From Dokdonella sp. (GTDB lineage Bacteria > Pseudomonadota > Gammaproteobacteria > Xanthomonadales > Rhodanobacteraceae): a stretch of 64,000 bases of DNA. Position 1 is the stretch's first letter, and each line of letters opens with the position of its first letter. Where the stretch lies: positions 62,001-126,000 of the forward strand of contig JANQAE010000004.1 of assembly GCA_024707225.1 (NCBI GenBank). The letters run 5' to 3'. The notes under the pieces are model-generated. The model was not told where the DNA came from, ran no database searches, and saw only the letters and a program-made list of their open reading frames with translations. The translations under genes and the position numbers were made by a program. Below, one piece after another: positions 17,778-30,041 of this stretch.

Positions 17778-18185
17778 TCAGTGATGCGCACGCTCGAGCA
17801 GGTCGGCGACGTCGGCCATGCACTCGCGCACCGCGAACAGGATCGAGCCGAGCACGGTCTCGGTCGTGGTCTGCACGCACAGCAGCAGCGGCAGCTGGGC
17901 ATCGGCGATGTCGCGGACCAGCAGCCGGCCGAGCGTGCCGTTGATGATGATGTCGGTGCACGCGCCGCTCGAGGTCTCGGCGGCCATCGAGCTGCCGAGC
18001 GCCTGCAGCGAGCTGGCCATCGCGGCCACGCGGGCCGGCGACAGCGCGCCCTGACGCTGCGCGTAGGCGACCTCGAACCCGTCGTGCGTCGCGACGACGG
18101 CCGCCAGGATGCTCTCGTGTTCGGCCAGCAGATCCTGCAGCCGTCGCGTCAGCAAGGCGGTCTCGACCTTGTTCATCGGCGTCAT
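17778..18185 (-). CDS. Roadblock/LC7 domain protein
   Basis: A 135-residue protein consisting of one Roadblock/LC7 domain. Landmarks are an N-terminal helix (LLTRRLQDLLAEHESILAAV), the strand VATHDGFEVAYA, a central helix with ARVAAMASSLQALGSSMAAE, and strands around DIIINGTLGRLLVRDI. Such proteins are dimeric partners of small GTPases (MglB, CvnB). ATG 18185 has GGAG seven bases upstream; a second ATG lies three codons later. There is no GTPase gene next to it; the only one in the window is at 63202-63756. It lies 3.5 kb downstream of the pilus chemosensory genes. Confidence 0.85.
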   Translation of the reverse strand: MTPMNKVETALLTRRLQDLLAEHESILAAVVATHDGFEVAYAQRQGALSPARVAAMASSLQALGSSMAAETSSGACTDIIINGTLGRLLVRDIADAQLPLLLCVQTTTETVLGSILFAVRECMADVADLLERAHH

Positions 18186-18740
18186 GCGCACGCTCCGGAG
18201 CGCAGCCTGCATCCGGCGTTCCGCACCGGACGCCGAGCGCGATCCGGTCGTGCCGCCCTCTCGAGGTCGCCCCGGTCCGGGCGGGAGGCCTGCAGCCGCG
18301 TCGCATCCGGCGCTGCGGGACGCAGGACGCAGACGCCTGGTTTCGATCTGCCGCTCGATCGGCCACGATGCGCCGGCGTCGCGGTCTCGCAGCGTGACCG
18401 GCGCGACATACCGCATGCGTCGTATCGGAATGCAACAGGCAAGCCGATGGCTTGCGCCGGGGATGTCCACCACTCCATCGAATGCCGCCTTTGCTCGCGC
18501 GTCGTCCGGTTGCGCCGGTGTATCAGATCCGCTGCGGACCGCCGCCGATCGGCGACCCGCATGACCGAACGAGCAAGGTCCGTGCCGGCGACATCGCGAT
18601 GCGCGTCTCAGTCGCCTCCGGATGGAATGCGATCGCGTTCGCAGTACGCCCGCGTCGGTGACAGCTTCTGACAGCCATCGTCAGGTCGCGTCGCATCGAT
18701 GCGGCGCGGTCATGGTGCACCGAGTCGGCTCACGATCGCA
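18186..18740. other. 555-bp intergenic region with no recognised gene
   Basis: The longest gene-free stretch of the window. I see no convincing coding sequence, RNA gene, terminator with a U-run or repeat. The minus strand holds TTGCAT and TATGTC spaced 19 bases apart roughly 230 bases upstream of the Roadblock gene, too weak to call a promoter. Confidence 0.5.
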
Positions 18741-19424
18741 TCAGGCTCGCGCCGGCAGTCGGAACACCACCGGCACGATGCCGACCGCGGCCGTCGGCAC
18801 GCCGCCGACGAGGGGCGGCCGGAAGCGCCATTGCCGCACCGACTCGCGCGCTGCGCGATCGAGCCGCGAAGAGCCGCTGCCGCGCTCGATCTCGACGCGC
18901 TCGATCGACCCGTCCGCCGCCACCGATACGCGCAGCAGCACGGTGCCCTGTTCGCCGCGCCGCAGTGCATCGACCGGATAGACCGGCTCGCGCACGAATG
19001 CATAGGCGAGTGCCGCTTCGGCGAACACCGGCGGCGCCGTCGCGGCCATCGTCGCGATCGCCGTCGCTGCCGGTGCAGCGGCGACCGTCGAGGCGCTGAC
19101 GACAGGTGCCGCCTGCGCAGCAGGTTCGGACGCCATGCGCAGATCCGACACCGGGATGGGTGGCGCCGGTGAAGGCATGGCGGACGCCGGCGCGACCGCA
19201 CGCGGCGGACGCGCCGGCGGGGCCGGTGGCGGCGGCAGCGCAACTGGCGGCGCCGCTGCCGGCTCGACCGCGCCGACCCATTGCAGCGGTGGCGACGGGT
19301 TCACGCTCACACGATCGGGCAGTACCGCCGGCAGACAGACCACTGCGATCGCGGCGGCATGCAGGGCCAAGGTCGCCCCGATCCCACCCACGCGAACCCC
19401 ATCGCATCGTGTCAGTGCATTCAT
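18741..19424 (-). CDS. Second TonB-family protein
   Basis: A 227-residue TonB-type protein. After a short cytoplasmic tail it has one membrane helix at about 13-31 (IGATLALHAAAIAVVCLPAV), then a Pro/Ala-rich periplasmic stretch (VALPPPPAPPARPP), then a C-terminal TonB domain. That domain contains REPVYPVDALRRGEQGTVLL followed by RVSVAADGSIERVEI and ending WRFRPPLVGG. ATG 19424 has GAGG eight bases upstream. It is a paralogue of the tonB-like gene at 101-955, and its C-terminal domain has the more canonical YP.A...G.V pattern. No exbB/exbD or receptor gene is adjacent. Confidence 0.82.
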   Translation of the reverse strand: MNALTRCDGVRVGGIGATLALHAAAIAVVCLPAVLPDRVSVNPSPPLQWVGAVEPAAAPPVALPPPPAPPARPPRAVAPASAMPSPAPPIPVSDLRMASEPAAQAAPVVSASTVAAAPAATAIATMAATAPPVFAEAALAYAFVREPVYPVDALRRGEQGTVLLRVSVAADGSIERVEIERGSGSSRLDRAARESVRQWRFRPPLVGGVPTAAVGIVPVVFRLPARA

Positions 19425-19719
19425 CGCCGTCGCCTCGTCGGTTGCCGTACGAGCGGTGCAACGCAGGGCCGGCGGCGGCGGGGTCGAGTCGGCCGACGAG
19501 AGGCCGGCGGCGCGGCGACGACCGGTCATCAGGCGGGCAGCGACGCGCGGGGACGGCGGGGGCTCGGACGTCGCTGCCGATCGCCGTGGCGGGTATCGCG
19601 AACGCACGCGGACGACCGGCCGCCGGGCCGGTCGCGGCATCGATCGCATCGGCGTGGTACGACCCGCGCACGGCGGGCCGCACGAGGTGCCGGCGCCGCC
19701 GATCGGCGACGCCGGGTGC
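19425..19719. other. 295-bp intergenic region, nothing recognised
   Basis: Very GC-rich stretch between the tonB-like gene and the end of the peptidase gene. No coding pattern, repeat or terminator is visible. Confidence 0.5.
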
Positions 19720-21828
19720 TTACTTCAGATGCTGCCAGAGGAACGTGTAGGCGAGCGCCTGCATGAAGGCTGCCTGGCGGTTGTCGGCCGCGCCGCCGTG
19801 GCCGCCTTCGATGTTCTCGTAATAGGTCACGTCGTGGCCCTGCTCGCGCATCTTCGCCATCATCTTGCGCGCGTGACCCGGATGGACGCGGTCGTCACGC
19901 GTGGAGGTCGTGAACAGCACCGGCGGATACTTCACGTCCTTGCGCACGTTGTGGTACGGCGAGAACGTGCGGATGTAGGCCCATTCGTCGGCCTTGTCCG
20001 GATCGCCGTACTCGGCCATCCACGATGCGCCGGCCAGCAGATGGCTGTAGCGCTTCATGTCGAGCAACGGCACCTGGCAGACCACCGCGCCGAACAGCTG
20101 CGGATAGAGCACGGTCATGTTGCCCATCAGCAGACCGCCGTTGCTGCCGCCCTGGATGCCCAGATGCTTGGGCGAGGTGATCTTGCGCTTGATCAGATCC
20201 TCGGCCACCGCCGCGAAATCCTCGTAGGCGCGCAGCCGGTTCTGCTTGAGCGCGGCCTGATGCCAGCGCGGCCCGTACTCGCCGCCGCCGCGGATGTTGG
20301 CGACCACGTAGACGCCGCCCTTCTCGAGCCAGGCGCGGCCGGCCACCGCGGCATAGCCGGGCTGCAGCGGCACCTCGAAGCCGCCGTAGCCGTACAGCAG
20401 CGCCGGATGGCTGCCGTCGGCGCGCAGATCGCGCGGCGAGACGATGAAGTACGGCACGCGCGTGCCGTCCTTGGACTTGACGAAATGCTGCGCGACCTCG
20501 AGCCGCGAGGCGTCGAAGAATGCCGGCGTGCGCTTGAGCACCTCCGGCTCGGCCTGTCCGATCACGCCGCGGTAGAGCGTGGTCGGCTCCAGGTAGCCGG
20601 TGACCGTCATGAAGTAGTCGTCGCTCTCGTCGGCGTCGATCGCCGAAGCCGAGACCGTGCTGAGCTTCGGCGCGCCCGGCAGGGCGGCGCGCTTCCAGGC
20701 GCCGTCCTGCGGCGTCAGCACGCTCAGCACGCTCTTGACGTCGTCGAGCTGGTTGACGATCAGATGATGGCGCGTCCACGAATAGCCCGACAGCGAGGTC
20801 GTCTCGGTCGGCTCGAACAGCACGACCAGGTCGCGCTTGCCGGCCATGAAGTCGTCGAACCTGGCCGCGAGCAGCGCGCCGCCCGGATAGGTCCTGCCGC
20901 CGACCGTCCACGGCGTGCGCGTCTCGATCGTCAGCCACTCGCGATGCACGCTGCCGTTGGCATCGTCGGGGATCGGCAACTGCACGCGCTTGCCGTCCTT
21001 GCCGAGCACGAAGGTCTGGCTGGTGTAGAAGTCGATCGTGCGCCGCACGAAGTCGCGCTCGAAGCCCGGCGTGTCGTCGTGATAGGCATTGATGCTGAGA
21101 TCGTCGGCCGTGCCCTCGTAGACCACCGGCGCATCGGCGACCGGCGTGCCGCGCGTCCAGCGCCGCGCGACGCGCGGATAGCCCGAACGGGTCATCGCCT
21201 CGCTGCCGGTGTCGGTGCCGACGAACAGCGTATCGGCGTCGATCCATGCGACCGAGGACTTGGCCTCCGGCAGCGTGAAGCCGTCGGCGACGAACTGCCG
21301 CGTCTTCAGATCGAACTCGCGCACGACGCTGGCGTCGGCGCCGCCGCGCGACAGCGACAGCAGACAGCGGCCGTCGTACGGGCGCAGGCACTGCGCGCCC
21401 TTCCAGACCCAGTTCTCGTTCTCCTTCTTGCCGAGCGCGTCCAGGTCCAGGATCGTCTCCCAGGCCGGCTGCTCCTTGCGATACTCGGCCAGCGTGGTCC
21501 GCCGCCACAAGCCGCGCTGATGCGTCTTGTCGCGCCAGAAGTTGTAGTAGTAGTCGCCCATCTTGACCACGCCGGGAATGCGCGCGTCCGAATCGAGGAC
21601 TTCGAGGATGCGCTCGCGCATGCGCTCGAAGTCCTTCGATTCGGCCAGGGCACCGGTCGATTCGGCGTTACGCGCCTTGACCCAGTCCAGCGCCTTGTCG
21701 CCGCCGACATCCTCGAGCCACAGGTAGGGATCGGCGGCGTCGGACGGGGCGGTTGCGGGCGGGGGCGTGTCGGCCATGAGCGGTGCGGTGATCAGAAAAC
21801 CAAGGGCGAGAAGCACACGAGAGCGCAT
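19720..21828 (-). CDS. Prolyl oligopeptidase family serine protease (S9)
   Basis: A 702-residue exported peptidase. A signal peptide (about 1-19, ending APLMA) precedes a seven-bladed beta-propeller domain from about 30 to 440 and an alpha/beta-hydrolase domain. The nucleophile is S562 in GIQGGSNGGLLMG; the acid is in STRDDRVHPGH near 645 and the base is H677 in IEGGHGGA. The family cleaves after proline in short peptides; the lid-like propeller restricts substrates to oligopeptides. Gene length and motifs match secreted S9A enzymes of Lysobacterales. ATG 21828 has GGAC just upstream. It lies 68 bases after hppA with a strong hairpin between them. Confidence 0.92.
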   Translation of the reverse strand: MRSRVLLALGFLITAPLMADTPPPATAPSDAADPYLWLEDVGGDKALDWVKARNAESTGALAESKDFERMRERILEVLDSDARIPGVVKMGDYYYNFWRDKTHQRGLWRRTTLAEYRKEQPAWETILDLDALGKKENENWVWKGAQCLRPYDGRCLLSLSRGGADASVVREFDLKTRQFVADGFTLPEAKSSVAWIDADTLFVGTDTGSEAMTRSGYPRVARRWTRGTPVADAPVVYEGTADDLSINAYHDDTPGFERDFVRRTIDFYTSQTFVLGKDGKRVQLPIPDDANGSVHREWLTIETRTPWTVGGRTYPGGALLAARFDDFMAGKRDLVVLFEPTETTSLSGYSWTRHHLIVNQLDDVKSVLSVLTPQDGAWKRAALPGAPKLSTVSASAIDADESDDYFMTVTGYLEPTTLYRGVIGQAEPEVLKRTPAFFDASRLEVAQHFVKSKDGTRVPYFIVSPRDLRADGSHPALLYGYGGFEVPLQPGYAAVAGRAWLEKGGVYVVANIRGGGEYGPRWHQAALKQNRLRAYEDFAAVAEDLIKRKITSPKHLGIQGGSNGGLLMGNMTVLYPQLFGAVVCQVPLLDMKRYSHLLAGASWMAEYGDPDKADEWAYIRTFSPYHNVRKDVKYPPVLFTTSTRDDRVHPGHARKMMAKMREQGHDVTYYENIEGGHGGAADNRQAAFMQALAYTFLWQHLK

Positions 21829-21848
21829 GAAAGTCCATCCGGTAACGA

Positions 21849-21874
21849 CGAGGCCCCGGACGACCGGGGCCTCG
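21849..21874. terminator. Perfect hairpin between hppA and the S9 peptidase gene
   Basis: An 11-bp perfect inverted repeat, CGAGGCCCCGG with a 4-base loop and its complement, lying between the hppA stop and the peptidase start. No U-run follows on either strand, so it is either an atypical terminator or an mRNA-stabilising or attenuating hairpin. Confidence 0.6.
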
Positions 21875-21896
21875 TATGGTGAAGCGGGCGAAGGGT

Positions 21897-23930
<2,034 letters not shown>

Positions 23931-24001
23931 GTAGCTTTCCTCCCCGATGCGTTGCGTTGACGTGCAGGTGGCTCTTGGCGGCCGCTGGAAAACACCGCCG
24001 G

Positions 24002-24007
24002 AGTATA
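24002..24007 (-). promoter_or_regulatory. Candidate -10 box for hppA
   Basis: TATACT on the minus strand, 72 bases before the hppA ATG. The -35 region is poor (GTGGCC). Low-complexity GC-rich surroundings make the AT-rich hexamer stand out. Confidence 0.4.
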
Positions 24008-24072
24008 GCCGCTGGGATCGGTGCGGCCACGCCGCCCTGCAGCGAGAACGACACGCGCCGGCGGCCGGCCGC

Positions 24073-24078
24073 TACACT
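24073..24078 (+). promoter_or_regulatory. Candidate -10 box for the membrane acyltransferase
   Basis: TACACT 44 bases before the GTG start, in the divergent region shared with hppA. No clear -35. Confidence 0.4.
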
Positions 24079-24121
24079 GCCGTCCCGCTCCCAGCCGCGG
24101 CCACGTCCGCCCCCGCCCCCG

Positions 24122-25279
24122 GTGACCGCGACGACCGACTACTACCCTGCCCTGACCGGCCTGCGCGGCCTGGCTGCGGTCTGGGTGATGCTGCTGCATC
24201 TGTGGCTGCTCGCGGTCGCGCCGGCCGTGGTCGTCGCCGGACTCGACCTTACGGCGGTGTTCTCGTGCGGCATGCTCGGCGTCGACCTGTTCTTCGTGCT
24301 GTCGGGCTTTCTGCTCGGCCAGCCGTTCCTGGCCTGGATCGACCGGCGCCGGCCGTTCCCGGACCTGCTCACGTTCTTCAAGCGCCGCTGCCTGCGCGTC
24401 CTGCCGCCGTTCTACGCGCAGCTGCTGATCCTGACCGTCGGCGGCTTTCTGGTCAGCGGCGTCTGGCCGATCGACTTCAAGCAGTTCCTGGCCTATCTCA
24501 GCATGGAGTTCCTGCTCTATCCGGACATCGGGCCGCTGTTGAACGGCGTGTGGTGGAGCCTGCCGGTCGAGTGGCACTTCTATCTGCTGCTGCCGCTGCT
24601 GGCCTGGCTGCTGTTCCACGCACGCGCCTGGCTGGTCGTGACCCTGATCATGGTCTGGGTGATCGCGTTCCGGCTACTCGCCTACGACCGCCTCTACACC
24701 GGGCAGCCGTCGGACCTGATCTGGTGGACCACGATGATGCACCTGCCGGCACGGCTCGATCAGTTCGTGTTCGGCATGCTCGCGGCCTGGGCGCATCTGC
24801 GGCGCGGTCCGCGCGAGCCGGCTTGGCTGCCGGGCACGGCGCTGATCGCGGGGATCGCCGGGCTCGCGGCCCTGGTCGTCGAACTGGGGCGCCGCGGCAA
24901 CGTGCTCGACGCGGCCGACGTGCCGTGGATGTTCTTCCACTGGACGCTGATCGGCGCGCCGATGGCACTGATCGTCTACGGTGCGGCCGCCGGCGGACGG
25001 CTCGCGACGGCGCTGTTCGCCGGTCCGGTGCTGGCCTTCCTCGGACGCATCAGCTACAGCCTGTATCTATGGCACGGCATCGTGTTCGTGGTCGCCTACC
25101 GGACCGGGTTCAGCCAGTGGCCGCCGGCGGCGAGCCTGCTCAAGCTGAGCCTGTGGCTGACGCCGGTGGTGGTCCTGGTCTCGTGGCTGTCGTACCGGCT
25201 GACCGAACGCCCGTTCCTGCGCCCGACACCGGCGCGGCGGCCGGCGGCGGCCGGTGCCCCGTCACCTGGGGCGGCTGCC

Positions 25280-25294
<15 letters not shown>
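24122..25294 (+). CDS. Membrane acyltransferase (acyltransferase-3/OafA family)
   Basis: A 390-residue polytopic protein with about ten membrane helices. The first segment, YYPALTGLRGLAAVWVMLLH, contains the conserved R-G-L and histidine of acyltransferase-3 enzymes. GMLGVDLFFVLSGFLLG follows, and SYSLYLWHGIVF near residue 320 is also typical. These enzymes transfer acetyl or other acyl groups to surface glycans. No ATG precedes the conserved start, so GTG 24122 is taken; it falls 44 bases after a -10 box. Its end overlaps the convergent ABC-F gene by 15 bases. The acceptor cannot be deduced. Confidence 0.88.
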
Positions 25295-26893
<1,599 letters not shown>

Positions 26894-26957
26894 GATCGGC
26901 GTAGTGTAGCCGATCGGCTCGCGGCGTCGGCGCGTCGGCTCCGATATGCCGGCCGTG

Positions 26958-27497
26958 CTAGCGCCGCGCTGCGGTCGCCAGCGCGATGACCAGCGCGGCC
27001 AGCCCGTTCGCGGCGATCTCGCGCACGCGCGCCTCGCACGTGCCGATCTCCTCGGCGACCGCCGCATCGCTCATCGCGAACTCGATGCGCAGCACGAGGA
27101 CCTCGCGCTCGTGCGGCGGCAAGGTCGAGAGCGCCCGCTCGTAGGCTCCGAGGCGCTCGGGGCCGACCCATTGTTCGATCCTCGCCGAGCCTGCCGGCGC
27201 CGTGGGCTGCGTCCGCGCCAGCGCGGCCAAGGCCCGATCGCGCAGCACGACCAGCGGCGCGAGACCCCTCCGTGTCGGTTCGCGGCCGTGCGGCGGTTCG
27301 GCCAGCAGTCGCCAGACCCGCTCGGTCGCGCGCGCCAGCGCCTCGCGGTCCGGCGGCAGACGGTCACGCAGCCAGCGCCGCAGCAGCGGCAGCTGTCGCG
27401 CGGCGCCGGGCGGCGGCCACTGGTCGTTGGCGGCCGCGCGATGTCCGATCGGGCCTGGGGGCCGATCGGACGCTGCGGCTGCAGCGGTCCTCGACAT
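26958..27497 (-). CDS. Divergent ECF-like RNA polymerase sigma factor
   Basis: A 179-residue protein with a recognisable sigma region 4: LGAYERALSTLPPHEREVLV then LRIEFAMSDAAVAEEIGTCEARVREI, a helix-turn-helix for -35 recognition. The segment before it (LRRWLRDRLPPDREALARAT then ERVWRLLAEP, then LVVLRDRALAALAR) lines up with sigma region 2 by eye, but the usual DLxQE/xAWL features are eroded. The first 30 residues look disordered. No anti-sigma gene is adjacent; the neighbours are the ABC-F and TIGR03032-like genes. Start ATG 27497. Function as a true sigma is inference. Confidence 0.7.
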   Translation of the reverse strand: MSRTAAAAASDRPPGPIGHRAAANDQWPPPGAARQLPLLRRWLRDRLPPDREALARATERVWRLLAEPPHGREPTRRGLAPLVVLRDRALAALARTQPTAPAGSARIEQWVGPERLGAYERALSTLPPHEREVLVLRIEFAMSDAAVAEEIGTCEARVREIAANGLAALVIALATAARR

Positions 27498-27627
27498 GGC
27501 CGTCTCCTCGGCGAATGACGGCCGCCATGCTCGCCGAGCCGCATTGCCGCGTCCAATCGAACGTATTCACGTACCGATAGCGCACGGTTATCGCCATCGG
27601 AGCCGGGAATCGTCCGATAACGCGGCG

Positions 27628-28755
27628 CTATGCCGACGCGGCGCCGGATGGTGCGGACGAGAACTTGACCTGGCGCAGGGCCTCGTCCGGCAGTGCGTAG
27701 GCCGACTCGAGCAGCTCGCCCTCGTGGATGATCTCCGGGAACACCATGCCCGGCAGCGCCTGCACCGCGAAGATCTCCTGGACGCCGCCGGTGAACTTGA
27801 GCAGACCGATCGTCTGGCCGGTGCCGATGTGGACGGCCCAGACGCCGGACAGCCGGTCGGCATTGTCCTCGGTGATCGGGATGTCGGTGAACGCATTGCT
27901 CTCGCGCAGCTGGGACAGACCGATGAACGCGACCGGCCCGAGGAAATCCAGGCCGCGCGCGAAGCCCGGTACGCGCGCGACGTCGGTCCTGGCGCCGGTC
28001 TTCGGATCGACCGTGACCAGCGCGCCGCGGCCCGATTCGAGCACCCAGAGCCGGTTGTCGTACCAGCGCGGCGAGTGCGGCATCGACAGGCCGCGCGTGA
28101 TCACCTTGTTGGACTGCATGTCCAGCAGCACGCCGCCGTCGCGCTTGTTGACGCGCCAGCCCTGCGGCGTATTGGTCTCGCCGAGCGCGGTCAGATAGCG
28201 CGGACGGCCATCGCGCATGCCCAGACCGTTGAGGTGGCAGCGATCCTCCGGCGCGAGGTGACTGACGAACGACGGACGCCAGCGCGGCACGAAACTGGAC
28301 TTGTTGTCGAGCGTGCACAGGCACGAGAACAGCGTATTGACGAACCACAGGTCACCCGAGCGGTCCCAGGCCATCTCGTGGATGTCGATCGCGCCGGTGA
28401 CGTGACCGCGCCGTGCGAGGTACACCGCGTCGTGCCGCGGCGGGTCGCCCAGGCGCGCCGCGACGGCCGGCATGTTGCGGAACTCGGCGATCTCCACGCG
28501 CGTGCCGAGCGCGATGCGTTCGGCGTCGGCGGCCAGGCCCATCGGCCGGTCGAACGTGCGGAAATGCGTGTTGATCGAGGCGCCGTCGGGCCGCAGGATC
28601 ACCAGCTTGCCGGCCTGATAGGTGCTGACGATCAGGCAGCCGCCGAGCTGGCGCAGCAGATCCGGAAGATTGGTCGTGTGGACGCTGGCCAGGGCCGAGG
28701 CGACGGCATCGGCGTCGGCCGGATCGGGCGCGGGAGTCGGAGTCGTACTGCTCAT
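27628..28755 (-). CDS. TIGR03032-like beta-propeller protein of unknown function
   Basis: A 375-residue cytoplasmic protein. Repeated blades such as GGCLIVSTYQAGKLVILRPD, then FDRPMGLAADAERIALGTR, DIHEMAWDRSGDLWFVNTLF and SFVPRWRPSFVSHLAPEDRC are the signature of the TIGR03032 family, which often occurs near polysaccharide or peptide-modification genes. No catalytic site is evident. ATG 28755 is the first plausible start; the region upstream looks non-coding and lacks a strong ribosome site. It is divergent from the LysR gene, 158 bases apart, and may be its target. Confidence 0.78.
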   Translation of the reverse strand: MSSTTPTPAPDPADADAVASALASVHTTNLPDLLRQLGGCLIVSTYQAGKLVILRPDGASINTHFRTFDRPMGLAADAERIALGTRVEIAEFRNMPAVAARLGDPPRHDAVYLARRGHVTGAIDIHEMAWDRSGDLWFVNTLFSCLCTLDNKSSFVPRWRPSFVSHLAPEDRCHLNGLGMRDGRPRYLTALGETNTPQGWRVNKRDGGVLLDMQSNKVITRGLSMPHSPRWYDNRLWVLESGRGALVTVDPKTGARTDVARVPGFARGLDFLGPVAFIGLSQLRESNAFTDIPITEDNADRLSGVWAVHIGTGQTIGLLKFTGGVQEIFAVQALPGMVFPEIIHEGELLESAYALPDEALRQVKFSSAPSGAASA

Positions 28756-28878
28756 CGGTCGGGCGTGCGCTGCGGGCGGAGACGAACGCGCATCGTTGAC
28801 GATCTGCCGGACGCTTGCAATGGCCGCCCCCGCGTCGGCCGGACCGTCCCCGCCCGGCGTGCCGCCGCCGACGCGAGG

Positions 28879-28884
28879 GTCTAT
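28879..28884 (+). promoter_or_regulatory. Candidate -10 box for the LysR gene
   Basis: TATAGT about 30 bases before the start codon in the divergent region. LysR binding sites typically overlap such a promoter, but I do not see a clear T-N11-A repeat. Confidence 0.4.
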
Positions 28885-28913
28885 AGTGCCGGCACGACAG
28901 TGCGGCGCAGACG

Positions 28914-29885
28914 ATGAACACGCGGCTCTCATCGGCACAGCTCGAATCGTTCGTCGTACTGGCGCGCGAGCTCAAGTTCGCGCGGGCGGCCGAGCGGCTC
29001 AACATCAGCCAGCCGGCGCTGACCAAGCGCATCCAGAATCTCGAGGACACCGTCGGCCAGCTGCTGTTCGTACGCTCGCGCGAGGGACTCGCGCTGACCG
29101 AATCGGGGCGCCTGCTGCAGCGTTACGCGGCGAGCATCGCGCTGCAGGAGCAGGAGCTGATCGATCGCCTGATCGGCGGGCGTGGCGAGGACGGCGGCCT
29201 CGCCGGCTTCTTCCGGCTGATCGCGTTCTCCTCGTCGCTGCGCTCGGTTGCGCTGCCGGCCCTGGCGATCCTACTGCGCGCTCATCCGCGGCTGACCTGC
29301 CAGACGATCAAGGGCGAGGCGAACGCCTTGCACGAGATGCTGATCGACGGCCGCGTCGACTTCTGCATCTCGCTGTGCGAATGCGAGCGCATGGGCATCG
29401 AGAACGTCCCGATCGGCGTCGAGCGCAACGTGCTGATCGAATCGGCCCGCTACGACGTGCGGCCGGACTGCTACATCGACCACGAGCCGCGCGACAACTT
29501 CACCGAGCGCTTCTTCCTCAGCCAGACCGGCGCGACCGTGCCGCGCATGCTGCGCGCGTACTTCGACGACATCTACGGCCTGATCGACGCGGTCTCGCAA
29601 GGCATCGGTCGCGCCGTGGTGCCGGTCCATCTGATCCGGCCCGAGCACGCGGTGCGGCCGGTCGCCGGCTACCGTCCGTTCGAGGTCCCGGTGCTGCTGC
29701 AGTTCCACGCGCAGCCGCATCCGACGCGGCTGCAGCGTGCCGTGATCGATACCCTCACGAGGGAATGCCCACCACTGCTCAAGGCCAACCGCCTGCGCGG
29801 CGAGAGCGGCACGGCGATCGCCGACGACGCCTTGCTGCAGATCGAACGACGGCGGCGTCGCAAGGATCGCAAGGCCGGCGCCTGA
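28914..29885 (+). CDS. LysR family transcriptional regulator
   Basis: A 323-residue DNA-binding regulator. The N-terminal winged helix (LESFVVLARELKFARAAERL then NISQPALTKRIQNLEDTVGQ) is classic LysR. The effector domain (about 95-300) has an aspartate-to-cysteine rich strand (GRVDFCISLCECERMGIENV) that may affect ligand specificity. The C-terminal tail is strongly basic (RRRRRKDRK). It is divergent from the TIGR03032-like gene, the usual placement for a LysR target. The ligand is not deducible. Confidence 0.9.
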   Translation: MNTRLSSAQLESFVVLARELKFARAAERLNISQPALTKRIQNLEDTVGQLLFVRSREGLALTESGRLLQRYAASIALQEQELIDRLIGGRGEDGGLAGFFRLIAFSSSLRSVALPALAILLRAHPRLTCQTIKGEANALHEMLIDGRVDFCISLCECERMGIENVPIGVERNVLIESARYDVRPDCYIDHEPRDNFTERFFLSQTGATVPRMLRAYFDDIYGLIDAVSQGIGRAVVPVHLIRPEHAVRPVAGYRPFEVPVLLQFHAQPHPTRLQRAVIDTLTRECPPLLKANRLRGESGTAIADDALLQIERRRRRKDRKAGA

Positions 29886-30041
29886 GCAGGGGTCGGCGCT
29901 GCGGTCCTGCACGAAGGCTGGCCTGCCGCGGATGCAGCGGACAGGTGCCGAGCGCGACATGGCGGCGGGACGGCGGAGCCGGCATGTCGGCGACCCGGCT
30001 CGTCGCGGCACCGGACACGCCCGCCTCTGCGCTCGCCGCGA

